Of a DNA stretch of 64,000 bases, positions 10,843 to 24,120 are shown piece by piece. The position numbers and the translations under genes are program-made. Below the pieces are notes generated by a model. That model worked only from the letters and a program-made list of their open reading frames with translations. It did no database searches and was not told where the DNA came from. Origin of the DNA: Sclerurus mexicanus (Eukaryota; Chordata; Aves; Passeriformes; Furnariidae); assembly GCA_013396755.1 (NCBI GenBank), contig VWZF01003842.1, positions 3,573,442 to 3,637,441 on the forward strand, in the 5' to 3' direction. The stretch's first letter is position 1, and each line of letters opens with the position of its first letter.

Positions 10843-13800
10843 TCTCTACATTCTTAAAAAGCTTCATTTTTCCACAGAAGGAACCAAGAGCTATAGCAGA
10901 GAACAAACTGATCATGACACATTATGTCGTGTTGACTTAGACCTCTACATCCTGCTGTAATGTCTGAACTGCATGCGAGGCAAAAGTAATCCTTAGCCTC
11001 TACTTCGAGTTGGCATATTTTGTTCCCCTGTCAAGACTGTGTGCAGACAGTTTAGAGGAAAATCAACAGTAAATATTTAGTTCTACAGTTACCTGCAGAA
11101 ACAAGAGACTCACCAGTTAATTCTCTAAACATTCTTTAATGTGTTTTCCAAGGAAACAAGAAGACACACTCTATGCCCAGCAGTCCCTGTCTGCCCAAAT
11201 TTGTATTTGAAAAAAATATTTATAGAAATATAATTATCTCAGACATTTTACAAGATCAATATGTAGATAGACTTGGCTGAGAAAGACATAAATAAATGCC
11301 TCTGCTGAGGGAAAGATGGTCCAAAGTTCTGCCTTTCCCGACGTGCATAGCTCAGCGGAATGCAGCCTCATGGAGATGGGTGGGAGGAATCACTGCCACA
11401 GTGGCATAGAGCGGGGCTGTGGGCCCTGAGCACACACCAGCAGAAAAGCAGCTGCACTGACTTCACTGCTCACTGAACAAACGTTTGATCCCACAGGTCT
11501 GGCACATAACACATGGACGACACATGACTATAAATAGAAAATCAATAAACTACTTTGGAAGAAATCCAAGGCTTTAGGGGTTACTTATCTGGACCTCCTC
11601 CACACAAACTGCTATGGTACAAGAAGTTATTCACATTCAGAATATGAGGTCTATAAGAAAAAAGAGTTTCCAGCATATGATCAACTAACCTCTGATGCAA
11701 TTTGCTAACCAAAACTGGCATAAGAGAAGGGATGAAAAGCCTGAATACATTTAAGTGTTCATGTGCCATTTTCCCAAAATTGGACCCTGACTTCTCATCA
11801 TGACTCAGTGTTCAGCATAATGCAAGACAATACTGTAGTTTGGCAATGTCAAAAACTGGACATTTTCTACCCTTCAAATAACAAATCCAGTGTCTCCTGA
11901 AAAGAGAAAAAGAAAAGAAAAAAGTATCAAACAATCTGAACCTGGCCCAGACAACAACTCAGGATACTATTAATACCCTGTTAGTAAAAAACACTGCAAA
12001 GAGGATTTCTATATCCCCATATTTCTTTGTGCATCTTTAAATCTGGACCCTCTAAGTAAGGAGTCTTACCATAGCTAGAATTACTGTCATTACTTCACCA
12101 GGAATTTTCCAAGTAAAAATTGCAGGGCTAGAAAAAACTATATCAATTTCTTTTTGGATCAGCACCTCACCACATAATAAAAAAACAAGGCACCTTCAGG
12201 CAAATACAGCAAAAGAAACCTGGTTAAAGTTTTGTTACTAACAGATATACACTTATACTACTTAATTTTATATATTAGATCTTTTATGTACAGATAAGAG
12301 ACCTTCTATAGACAACTTTAGTTCACAAATATAACGAAAAACTGAACTCATCCCTCTTCTCAAATTGGGTGAGTCACAGCAACTAATCACTGAGCAAACA
12401 AATGTCTGAAGGTCTATTGTTTCCCATCAAGAACTGGAACCCATAAGGCAGCATTTTGAGAAAGAATGAAATTATTAAATACATCAAGATGCAAGTTATT
12501 AATGTATTTCAGAACAGTCCACTTAAAATCAATTATACTCATCAGACGACAGCTGGCTGTGGGGATATAGCAGATGATAAAAAGACTGGCCTATAGTCTA
12601 AACATCCAATTTCTAGCAGAAAATGCTCTTTCAAATTTTTACAGTCTTAATGTATCACTCTGGAGTCTATAGCACAGCAGGCCAAGCAGAAAGCTCCAAG
12701 TTGTAGCCCTACTTCTCTCAACACCTAGTTTAATTTTGTCGTTTACAGTCTTAACTCCTAATGGAAAACTAGACTGAAATATCAGAATCTTCACAAATCA
12801 GAACCTTCCATGGACACAAAAAAAGGAGTTTCAGTAACTTGCCATATTGCATCTGTCTATAGCCAGCAGTTCTCTTGTTTTCAAAATCAACAGGGAAAAA
12901 AACCAGTCTGTGGTACTACTATCTCTTCCATACTTTGTTTACATTAATCAAAATAATATTTTTCTAATAACCCTGACCAGTACATTTCTCAAAACTCTTC
13001 TGGAATGAACTGTTCATTGTTCATGTTCAACTTTTAACCTAAAGATTAATTATGTTTCTACTAAAGTGAAATGGAATATTTTAAATCATGAAGAAGGGGA
13101 CAATTACATTTTTCTTCTTATTTGCTGGTTAAACAGGCTCCAAACCTTTACTCTTAGACATTTCAGACTAATTTTAAACACCTCACCAAGAAAGGAAGGA
13201 CATGCCACATTTGAAGTACTTAAAGTCATGCACTTATTTCATCTATTTCAGTTTTATTTTCATTTGGTAGCCCTTGAACACAAAACCAAGATGGAGCACT
13301 AAAGTGTCCATTGGCTACAATGACTCCACAGTGATTGCATCCCACTCCACTGGGTCAGTCTAATACAGGTAGCTCTGGCAGCATCATTCTGTGCCAAAAA
13401 AGGCAGGTCTGCCATAGCTGAAACAGCTTTAGCTCTTTGGATAAGGCTCTTAAAGGAGCAATATGTAAGAGCTATAGATGCTCTGAATTTTAACAATAGC
13501 CATGCTATTAAGGCATGTTCCAGCCTAAAGACAACCTATTTAGATGGTAACATCCAGCTATTCAGGACACTTTAACAGGCTGAATCCAGGACAGGAAACA
13601 TTTGGGGACAGAGGACAGGACACGGTGTGCTCTGGCGAACTATGAAATTCAGTGTTACAACATCAAAGAGTTTGAGACACACGGATAAAGGAGATCAGTA
13701 AAACATTGGATAGCTATTTTGTGTGCACACAATAAATAAATTTTTATGGGCAAAGGACCTTTTAAAAGAAAATACAATAAACGTAATAGTATCAGTGAAA

Positions 13801-16800
13801 GCATGTCCATGACAGATCATGCCATATCACTGATGCACCCAAAAAGCACTGAAACGTCTTTGTGGGTCTTACCCATATCTGTGCCATATTTCCTGAAATC
13901 AGTGAGTATTTGGACTGTAGATTCTGGTTCCAGGACAGTTTTCAATTTTTATTTTTTTTTAAATTTTTTTTTGTGTCTCTGTATGTATATATATATATAT
14001 ATATATGTTCATTAGTGTGTATATTTATACTCAAAACCAGACACCTCATATATATATATAATTATGACTGCTAGCAGCCTAATAATGAGTGTTAACAGCC
14101 AACATAAATCTCTTTCTAAATCACAAGGAAAAATAAGCAGTAGGCAGTGAGAAGTAGAAGTGTGAAGGCAGACCAGACTACATACAGATGAATACACTGA
14201 TTTACATTACAATTACATTAAATTACAATACTCTAATTTACAAATGGCAATGTCTCTGCTATGTTTAAAACTAACTAGAATTTATTTTAGTATGTTAGTG
14301 ACTGTAGAAAAAAATTCTGGTGACATACTTGGTTAAGTAATCTAAGACTTGCTGTCAGCACAGCTTCAACTAGAAAACAACATTTTTTTCAAGAATGTGT
14401 TTTATATAATAGTGCTGCTAATAAGGCTTTAAGATAAACTAAATGAAACTTTAAAGTAATGATTTTTTTTTCCCCACAGTGTTTGCATATGTCATTTTTG
14501 GCACATTAAATGATCATATGTACAGTCAGCTCAAGCTTGAGCACAGCTTTTGTTTTTCCAAGACACTTTCAAAGTGAGACAAGATCAAAAAAAAGATTAA
14601 AAATAATAAATTCTGGCTACTGGCACATAAACACCATCAGGAAGGGTATTGGATACAAATTTGAGTTCGTGTGCAGTTCTGTAGCATGATACACTCATCA
14701 CTCTACCTGGAGTATATATGTTCTTTTCCAAATTAACAAGGCAAAATACATTACCTTTAAATTTTTTTCCATGAGATTTAAGCATTTCATCCTGTGATGG
14801 GAACAGGCTAAGAGTGCATCTACCATTGATTCCAGCAACATCACATTAAGTTCCAATAAAACAATAATTCTGCAGGCAAAGACAGGTGGTGCTACCAAAC
14901 CTGGAGGTACTAACTAATTTTGTTAGACGAATCACAGATTGGCACTTTCATAAAGTGTAAAAGGCAAATCAAGAATATCGAAAAAAAATTTTCTAAAGTT
15001 TGCTTTCAATCATTCTGGTGAGACACACTTAAAGAAAAAGTTTTATTAACTCCATTACAAATTGACACAAGTTCAGGAAACGAAACTATCTCATATGGGA
15101 AGCATTTATTTTTAGCTCATTCTGAATTTCTAACTACACTGTGAGTACATGTTGAAATAATAGATTTGCCATTCGGCCAAGCATGTTAATTCCATTGTCA
15201 CAGAGAGCACAACCAATGTGACATTCACAATAGAAATTATATTCTACTGTAAAGAGAGATAAAGGAAAATAGAGGCTTATGATCCACAGCTAATCAGAGA
15301 TATAAAGGTAAACTGGTTAATTATAGTGATTAAGTGTATCTGATCTATGCTTTCTTTCTTATGACAGATTTGAGAGGTAATTTAGGTACTGTGGTTTTTA
15401 TCCTACAGAATTCTGTATTTGAATTAAATGACAGTATTAATAACTTTTATATTTTAAGCAATTCTACTTGATTGATAGACAATTCCTTTATTGTCTCAAA
15501 AACTTGTAATTTTTTGAGGAAAGATGGTGTATTGACTTCAGCTTTGAGGAACTGATTCCCACTATAATTTTTGAAAATAGGAAACAAAGATCTTTCCTTC
15601 CCTGCCCAATGCTTTTAAGAAATTTTCCACTTCAAGATACCTGAATTTCTGCAGAAATCTCCCTCCTTAGCATCTGACACTTGCCTATGATTCCAAATGA
15701 CACTTCACAGTGAGACTGGGATGTCATCAAGAAGAGTAACATCTACTCTGCATGCAAAGCTTCAACATTAAGCCAGGCTGGAAGTTTCTACTTTCACATG
15801 CAAGTTCCTACTTTCACAAGCAGCTGACTTTCCTTGAAGGGGGCCCAGGGGCTCTGCCTTTTCCCTGACCAAGAAAGACATTCCAGTTCTTCTGGGCTTT
15901 GTTTTGTGTGTGTTGTTTTTCCTTTTTCCTAAATGACAGTACTTCCTAACAAACCAGGAATGATATATGCAAGGAAAAATCAATTCCTCAAAGCCTTCAA
16001 TGATTGGAATGTCTGGTCTTGATAATAACCATTAATAAGTCTTATTGATTCAGAAATATTTGGTCAGAAATATTTTCCCTGAACCACAGCAAAGGAACAA
16101 AGATTTGAATATTTACAATGAGAATACGTTTATAAGCACTCAAGAACATATAACAAGCAAACAAACAAAAAAAGAGCACCAAGAGAAATAAAGACAAGAC
16201 ACAAACAGCAACAGGCCTCTAGGATCTCCATCTCCTATCTCCCTTCACCATAATCTCTATATGAGATCTGTTACAGTGTTCTCAGTATTCCTCGTTGCTG
16301 TAGAAGTATTTTTTTCTCATCCTAGTGGAGTTGACACACACCATTATGCATGGAGGAAATACAGATAGGAGAAAGAAGTAAACTGGGCAAAGTAAATTTT
16401 TCCTAGACATCCTCTTTTTATACTGTCCCAACTATATTAATCCTTTCCTCCTTCCCTGCTGCATCAAAGAGTAAAAGATAGTTCATAACTATGATGGTCT
16501 CACTCCAACTAACAAGCTCCACTCCATCCTGCCACCGTACATGTTTCTCTCTTCATACTGTGCGGGGAAAAGTTGCACAACAAGGACAGCAGGTTTCAAA
16601 ACCAGCAGAAGATAACACACGTCTTGAGGGGAGCACAAAAAACTGAGCACCAGCAGGATCTAGTTTTGAAGGGTCAAAGAGATTATTTTTCTAGAGAGTG
16701 CTGCAATCAGGTCCCTGCACAGCAAAGTGAAAACTACTCTACTCTGATTAACTTTTCACCTCTCACTGGAATTACCAGATACCTCTTCTACCAGCAGCAA

Positions 16801-19800
16801 TGCTCCTTTCAGTGCTGCCTTATCTCCATATTAATAAGGTCAGACTCGTTCTGGTATGCTGAGATAGGAAGGTGTTCTGATTTACAGCCTTTTGTCAGGT
16901 TTTGTTTCTCTGCCTTGTTTTTCTCATTTACTACCTTTGTGGAAAAGGCTTTGTCCTACTATTTTCTTAGTCTAATACATAATTGTAGTCGTCTACTGAA
17001 TTGGGCTCATTGCCTATTGGTCTGTTATCTAGTCAAAATATTCATTTTTATTTTCTTAAAAAAATAAGAGTTTTTAAAAATAATTCCCACGACATGGTAG
17101 ATAAGGACAGTCTATCAACATCAAAACAGACTGGACAGACATAAAAAATGTTAGCTTGGCTTCCTATATTTTCTTTTGTCCTTAAATGGTTTTTGCATCC
17201 AAGTAACTGAAAAACCAGAGAACACAGAGCTCAATTATGTAAAATACAGGTGGCAGAGGATCTCTACTTTCCCTCACCAAATATCATGACCTCTGACTTG
17301 AAAACGTCTCAAAGACTTCCCTCTTTATATTACATAATGTTTAATTCAACCAATGAACTTAGAAGTTATTAAGAAGGAAACAGATGAATGCACATGAATA
17401 TACATATTAACATACACTGACTTGACCACAAAAGTCTCAGTTCAGTAGGAAGGCAATCCTAAAGGTTAAATATGATATCCAACATGTATGACTGGTTAAA
17501 CATAAACTAATTAAAATATCCATACAGGGGTATGGTTGTTTCCATGAAAACCAACACGTGTTCTGACCTGAGTGTGTGTCTAGTTTTATTATTGGTTTAA
17601 ATTAGGCAATCACTTGCGATTTTTTTAATTTTCGTCAATTTGGAATTTCAATCATTCTGTAAAATAAAACATGGAATGAAAGCACAGTGACATCGTAATT
17701 TCTTACTCTCAGTTCTGTAGCGGAGACTCCCTAAAAAGTAAAACGAATGAGAGAGATGAAGACGATCATTGAATACAAAACAGGTACACAGCAATTAGCC
17801 ATGGTGGAGACACACATCCCTCACCTATGTTTCAATGTCCCTGAAAGGCGAGGAGGTGTATTGCACCTCACTGACAGAGAGGATGATGCACCACAGAAAG
17901 TGCCAGGAAAGAGTAACTGCATGCCAAAGAGTGCCGCTAAACATTAGCACCTTTCATCCTACTGTCCTCCCCTTCTTTTTTCACAACAAAGTTCTTTGGG
18001 AATACTTTCTTAGGAGGAAAAGAAACCAAGTTATTTCGAATAAAAGCCTCTTTTGGCAGGCTCTCAACTGAGGAAAATTGCTATGGGCACAGGTTTGTGC
18101 TCACAATACAAGTCTTTTCTAAACTGCAAAAACAAAGTGCAGCTTAAGTTTGCAGTAAAATATCAAGGCCCTGACACAGCAAAGCACCTGACAAATGTAG
18201 AGAGATTTATCTGGGAAATCTCAGTCTCAGGGTGACAGTCTCCCAGTTTAGAAGTAGCAACAATTCATTACAAGTTCTCATTTTAAAAAAGCAGCCATTT
18301 TGTTAAGTTCTACAAAATTTACAGAGACATCTGCATTTATTTTGCCACACTGTCAGAGATGTTCGTAGAATGACTTTCCAAGGGCTCTCAAAATATGGAA
18401 CTTTCTTCCTTTCTCAGAAAGCAACAAAATGCTAACTTATTGCTAGCATTTGGGAAATAATTTGAGATATGCAGCCATTATAAAGCAAATAATATGACAG
18501 TGTAAGTTTTCTCCTGAAAGCAGTAGCTATAAAACACATACACATTGCACTTGCAAAAACAAGCTTAGTCCTAATAATTTTTGCATGCGTTCCTTAAGGC
18601 TTAAATGTATTTCACATGAATAAAATGAATAAAATGCTTGTTGTGTTTTCTGGTAAAATAATCTTTGACATTCAAGTAAAATTAGGTACACATTTGCTTT
18701 CTGAATGTATAGTATTTTAACAAGTATAATTTTAAGCAATGCATGTGGATACTCTACTACTCACAAATAACAAAATCAAATAATATACATTGATAACATT
18801 TCCAGATTACAGTGTCACCATGTGCACCTGTAGATACTTGTTGGGACAACAGTGGTTCTCGCAATTCTTAATATGCTGATTCCTTCTGTATAAGAAATGT
18901 AAGCCTAATGGAAGCAGGCTTCTTTTCTTAGTTTCCTTGCTATTTATAAAGAAAATTGATAAAAAGCCCAGTTGTATATACACAGAGGTATGTGCTTCTT
19001 CCACAGCACATTCAAAACAAACTGTTCTTGTATTTTCTGAGATAATATACAGCATCCAAACAAGGTAAAACAGACTTATTGTAGAAGCTACATGAAAAGT
19101 CCTGTATGTGCTCATACTATCAGCTGATTGATATGCCATGTTCATGTCTATGTAGATACTGTTTTTTAATTACAGGTATTTATGTCCATATTAATCAATT
19201 AAGAGTTAAGAGATTTCCAAAAAAATAGTCACAGAAAGCATTGCTCCACAAACTAAAAAAAAAAAAGAAGTTTCATTTTATTGACTGACATGCACTGAAC
19301 CAACTACTGGTAGCCAAGCAAGTTAGCAGATATCTTTGCTGGTATTTGTAAAAAATATGTACAAATACACATATATGTCTGGCAGAGCTTATTTCTGGGC
19401 AAATGCCATTGTACATCAAGAGAATAGAACAGTAGTTCACAAACTTTCCGGGTCACTGACCTGCCAGACCTCAAGAGGTTTAACAGAAATCCACAACTAT
19501 TTATCCAGAAATTGTGATTGCCATGAAAGTCAAGCAAACAGTAATATTTAATACAGTTCAGAGGGTCAACTACAGATCATCTGCCATAATTTTTGTAGGT
19601 CATTATTGCTGTCATCACTACTTCCTAAAAAAAGTCACAGAGAGAACTTAATGATCTGGGGTCAAAGTTACCTTTTCTTACAGTGGAGAGATATGGGGAA
19701 GATGCACAGACCCCACTACAACCTAACTCCCCAAAGAGACAGCAGAGATATTAGGAATATGTGTTCTAAATACATAGCAAAGGACAAAATATTATAGCAG

Positions 19801-22800
19801 CCTTGAGCTAAAGGCGTGTGTATGCATGCATTAATGGACATAAATAACCACAAACACACCAAGATACTGTATCACTAAAAATGACCCATGCTTTGCAGTA
19901 CTTTTTACTATCCAGTAAGGAGTTACTGGAGAGAGGATTGCTCTGAAACACTACCCTTATGTACTAAACAGCCACCATGCTTGCTAGTACATTCCCAATG
20001 CAGATTTAAGGCAAAGTATGAGCCATGATCTATGACATTTCTCACATTCCCCATTTTTATACTGATGGCAAACTTCACATCTGCTCCATTCTACTCGCCA
20101 CCTTTCTTTTGTACTGAATTTGCTGCTGGCTTTGAAAAAAACACCATGTATAATAACAATTTTGCCCATCTTTAAAAGGAACAAGGCCTAACTCAATTTT
20201 CAAAAAGAATATAGCTGAGTTTATATTGCAAAAGCCAAAAATCCACTTTGAATAAAAATGTGATAAATTTCTTTCAAACCATAAAACTGTAACCTTTCTT
20301 TTTCAGGGGGCATTAAAAATGCAGACTATAATCACATAAAAGTCACTCATTCAAAACAACCTTTTCAGGGACAATATGCACTTCACTGTTTAAAGCCTTT
20401 ACCTTTTCTTCAGTTCATTCTGTCTGTTTATGAAAACTTCAGTTCCCTATGGACCTAAAGGCATAATTAGATATGTGCCCAAACCAAAACTCTTTCATGT
20501 CATTGAGCTCAAATTCAGATTTTGCCAAGGACATAAACCTGTGGCTGTAATCTACCATATTAATTTTGTCATATTCATAAAGTACAGCCAGGTAGTATAC
20601 TCATAGCTCAAGCACTTCTGATAAACATGGTTCTCTGCTAGACAAACCTCTTGATCTCATTTTGAGATATAAAGAAACACTATTAGATACAGTGTAAAGC
20701 CATTGGCTTGATTTAAACTCTGAATACGAAAATCTTGATCAAAATTTAAGAGATGCTTCAAGCATCTGGCACCTCATTAAAGATTTACATATTACCCTAT
20801 GATATATTACCAATAATAGATGGCAGTTTGATTTTCCTTTGTCGCAGATTTGTACTTTGCCCCTCTCTTCTGTGCATTGTTTAGAGACCTTCCCACAACA
20901 TGCAACAACCCTAGATTTTTGTCCCTTTTAAAATAATTTTGCTCCTCTAGGGGACACACCAAATGGCAAGACATCTCCCCCTGTCTGCTAGGGCTGCAAG
21001 GCTTGATTTCTTTCCAAATAGTAGAGTTGTACTCAGCTGCTGAGCTCTTTACTGAGAATAAGTGAACAACCTGAACAGTAAAGCCTGACAGCAACTTCTC
21101 TGTTTGCAGCTGTGTCCTACTATCATATACACACTAGTATAACAATCATACAATGTTCACTGACTTTCTTCAGAATTTGCACTAACATAAACATGAACAG
21201 AACTTGGCCCTTGTTCTTCTTAGTTCCTTCACGGCTGACAACTTCTACAACGTTATTTAATAAAGATGAAAAATATTTAAATACATGTCATTCTGATATA
21301 TCTGTTTCTTGCACGGCTTTCAGCTTACTTCTTACATTATAAAAACAATGGGTATACTGGAAACTAAGTAAGTTTGCTATCTCAACTACATAGTAATAAT
21401 AAACTGAGGTACTTTTCAAAAAGTTATTATAAATCTTAGCAGTTTTGCCTGAGAAAGAGATAAGCTATTTTATTAAACATGAGGGGAAAAAACCAGTTTC
21501 CATCAAGCTACAACAGTTCAAACTAAAGGAAATTACCTAGCAATTAATAAATTCAATAAACATGCTCATGCTTACCCAGAGATCCCTCCAAGGACATTTG
21601 CTATATCTGCAGAAATTAATATATTTCCTTTCTGATGTTTTGTAGCTGTGCAAATTGCTTTGTAGATGGCAACCCTGGCATTTTATCTCTTTACTATGTA
21701 AGAATGGGCTCAGGGACTGTAAATGATTATGTGACAAAAAGCATCTCAAGTTCTTTGGCCCGATGCAAGAATTTTCCAGTGCTCTGTTCTCTGCTACACA
21801 ATCACAACTCTTCCTGCAGAAAGCTAAAACAAAGTACCCAGGTAAACTTCTTGACTGAAATGAAGATCTACATGTGTGAGAGAGAGCAGAAACTCTCTGA
21901 AGGGTAAAGAAAAAGAAAAACCAAAAACAGTTTGAAAGAATTTGCAGTCAACTTCTACTTTACCTTAGTTAAACACAGAGCATGTGGTCTAACAGTTGCT
22001 TAAAATGTCACTTAATGGTTTGGATGGCACCACTTCTGAAAAGCAAGCCCTGTCTCCTCTCCAGCCCCTCTGCTGGGCTGCCACAGAGCTAGCAGAGCTA
22101 CTGCAGGAGGGCTACCTAGTGTGTAGGCAAACCAGGCCACTCTGCTGTGGCAAGACAGGGGAAGCAAACAGCCCTGCTCCATTATTATTCAAGAGCTGGA
22201 ATGCCTACACGGCAACACCAAAGAGCCATCAAAATGAATTAATGCTCACTAGGATGATGGCATTCCAAAGGCAGCTTAGGATAACGAGGTTGCAGAAGTT
22301 GTTTAAGGCCACCTTTCTGAACAGCAATCTTGGCTTATTGTACAAGGTGATAAAAACTGAGATGGCAGGTAGTGGGCTGTCTGTCACAGCCAATGCTGCT
22401 AAGAAAAAAATTGAAAAATCTTTATTTAATATTTCTCCAAGGTACACACACTGCCAGAAAAATCAAGAATGTGGCTCTCTTATGTAACATTAGAAGTTCC
22501 AAACTGTCCTTTTCAGCCTCTCTGACAGAACAGTGCTCTATGGATTAGAATGAGGCAGGTCTATGGGATGAAAGGGGAAAGAAAGAGAAGACAAAAGTTG
22601 AAGCTCACTAACTACAGCGATAAGTCAGAACTACTTTTAGAAAAGTGAAAAGATGAATATTACAAAAATATTACTCGTATTTTTTGCTGAATTGCCCTGA
22701 AAATTATATATTGACTTGCAGACAAATCTAGCAAAAGACCTAAAGCCTCATGTTTGCATCCCTAAGGCTACCCAGGGTGAGGGCTTCAGCTCTATCAGTA

Positions 22801-23789
22801 ACTACAGCAATTGTGCTCACTCTCTGTGGCCTTGATGTTGAAGCACAGAGCATAATGAAGGCAAAAAATCTTGTCATGGTGCATCGGATATTCAAAACTC
22901 CTCCATAATGAAGCTATGCTCAAATTCCTTTTATCTATTTTTCCCCCTTTATCATCCAAGTGTCTAGTATACCCAAGGAATAAAACCCTATCTTTTCATA
23001 TAACAATGACAGTATATTTTGCTATTTCTTCTGCAATATTATTATCCTTTTGCTACCACTCACTGATGCTCCCTCAATTTCAGCAATCGCCCTGTTTCAT
23101 CTCTGAAAAGTTATCTTTGCACAGAAGAATAAAGATGCTTTGTAGCATGCCTCAACACCCTCACTCAAAAAGCCAGGGAGGCTTCAGTATGTTCCACAAA
23201 AATCTTTTGACTGCTGTCAGAAGTGTCAGAAAACAACATCAAAGTCTCCTGAGAATATGGGAGGGTGCCAAAACAGGAGGAGTAGCATAAGAAATTTCCA
23301 TCTACCATTTTAGTTTGTCTTTGTTTTCAATAAACACTTGGAAACTTTCAATAGCTCCAACATATCCCAGTCCATGACCGTAGCAAATACATTATGGCTC
23401 TGATTATGACTTATTCCACCTATAACAACATGTAAAAAGCTATGCAACTGTAACAGCTAATTCCGAAATACCAGCCCAGTACTGAAACACTACATGCTAC
23501 ACATAACATAGTGCATATAAATGCACATCACATTTCTGACTTCATTTGCCTCAAAATTATTTTTAAACTATCACCATCTATAAGCAAGATGATAGTTTTA
23601 GTACATAACCTTAGGGAGACATCAGTTTAGTGTCTAGAGGTCAAAGAGGCAAGCTGAATTACTAGAAAGGGAACAGAACACCAAAGAAAATTTTGACACA
23701 TTGTGAATATTTATATATTTGTCGCTCCACAACCTGAAAGTCACATTAAGTTCCAGTTCACTGATTTCAAAAATCACAGAACTGAAAGA
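10843..23789. other. PLD5 large intron, middle part
   Basis: Thirteen kilobases of AT-rich DNA with no coding exon recognised. Open frames at 16573-17067 (plus, 164 codons) and 21996-22487 (plus, 163 codons) have no recognisable domains and no flanking splice or promoter logic. A slightly GC-richer patch lies at 11330-11510. The only clear repeats are the T-rich and TA tracts near 14000. Confidence 0.5.
13939..14062. repeat. T-rich tract and (TA)n microsatellites
   Basis: A poly(T) run (about 13946-13972) is followed by uninterrupted TA dinucleotides at about 13987-14006 and a second TA run at about 14049-14062. These are probably length-polymorphic. Confidence 0.9.
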
Positions 23790-24120
23790 GGTATAAAAAA
23801 GGCAAAAAGGACAATCAAAGCATAGAATGTTTCTGTATAAAGAAAGATTAAATAAACTGGTAGTCTTCAGCTTGGAAAAAGACACAACTAATGGAGGAAT
23901 GTGACAGAACTATAAATTCAAAAGCAGCATGGAAAAGATGACTATGAAACAGTTATTCACTGTCTCTTCCAATAAAAACATTAGATGGCATTAAATTAAT
24001 TATGCTGGCAAGTTCAAAATGAGCAAATAGAAAAGGGTACTCTTCCACTCAAGGCATTGTTAAGCTGTAGAGGCACATGCAGGAGACACCATAGATGCTA
24101 GAAGCTTACATAGGTTTAAA
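23790..24120 (+). mobile_element. Old CR1-family LINE (L3-like), 3' fragment
   Basis: The plus strand shows the order expected of the CR1/L3 3' end: 'tgtataaagaaagattaaa...cttcagcttggaaaaagac', then a block equivalent to the 'atgatagaggt...ataaaatcatg' region, 'cactgtctcttcc', and a final 'tgtagaggcacatgcaggagacaccatagatg' segment. It is heavily diverged with no open frame. Like the other CR1 copies here it is antisense to PLD5. Confidence 0.55.

Noticed and set aside
16573..17067. 164-codon plus-strand open frame
   Set aside because: No recognisable domain, low-complexity end, no promoter or splice context; expected by chance when six frames of 64 kb are scanned.
21996..22487. 163-codon plus-strand open frame in a slightly GC-richer patch
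   Set aside because: The translation looks like random composition and neither splice sites nor a recognisable family support it.
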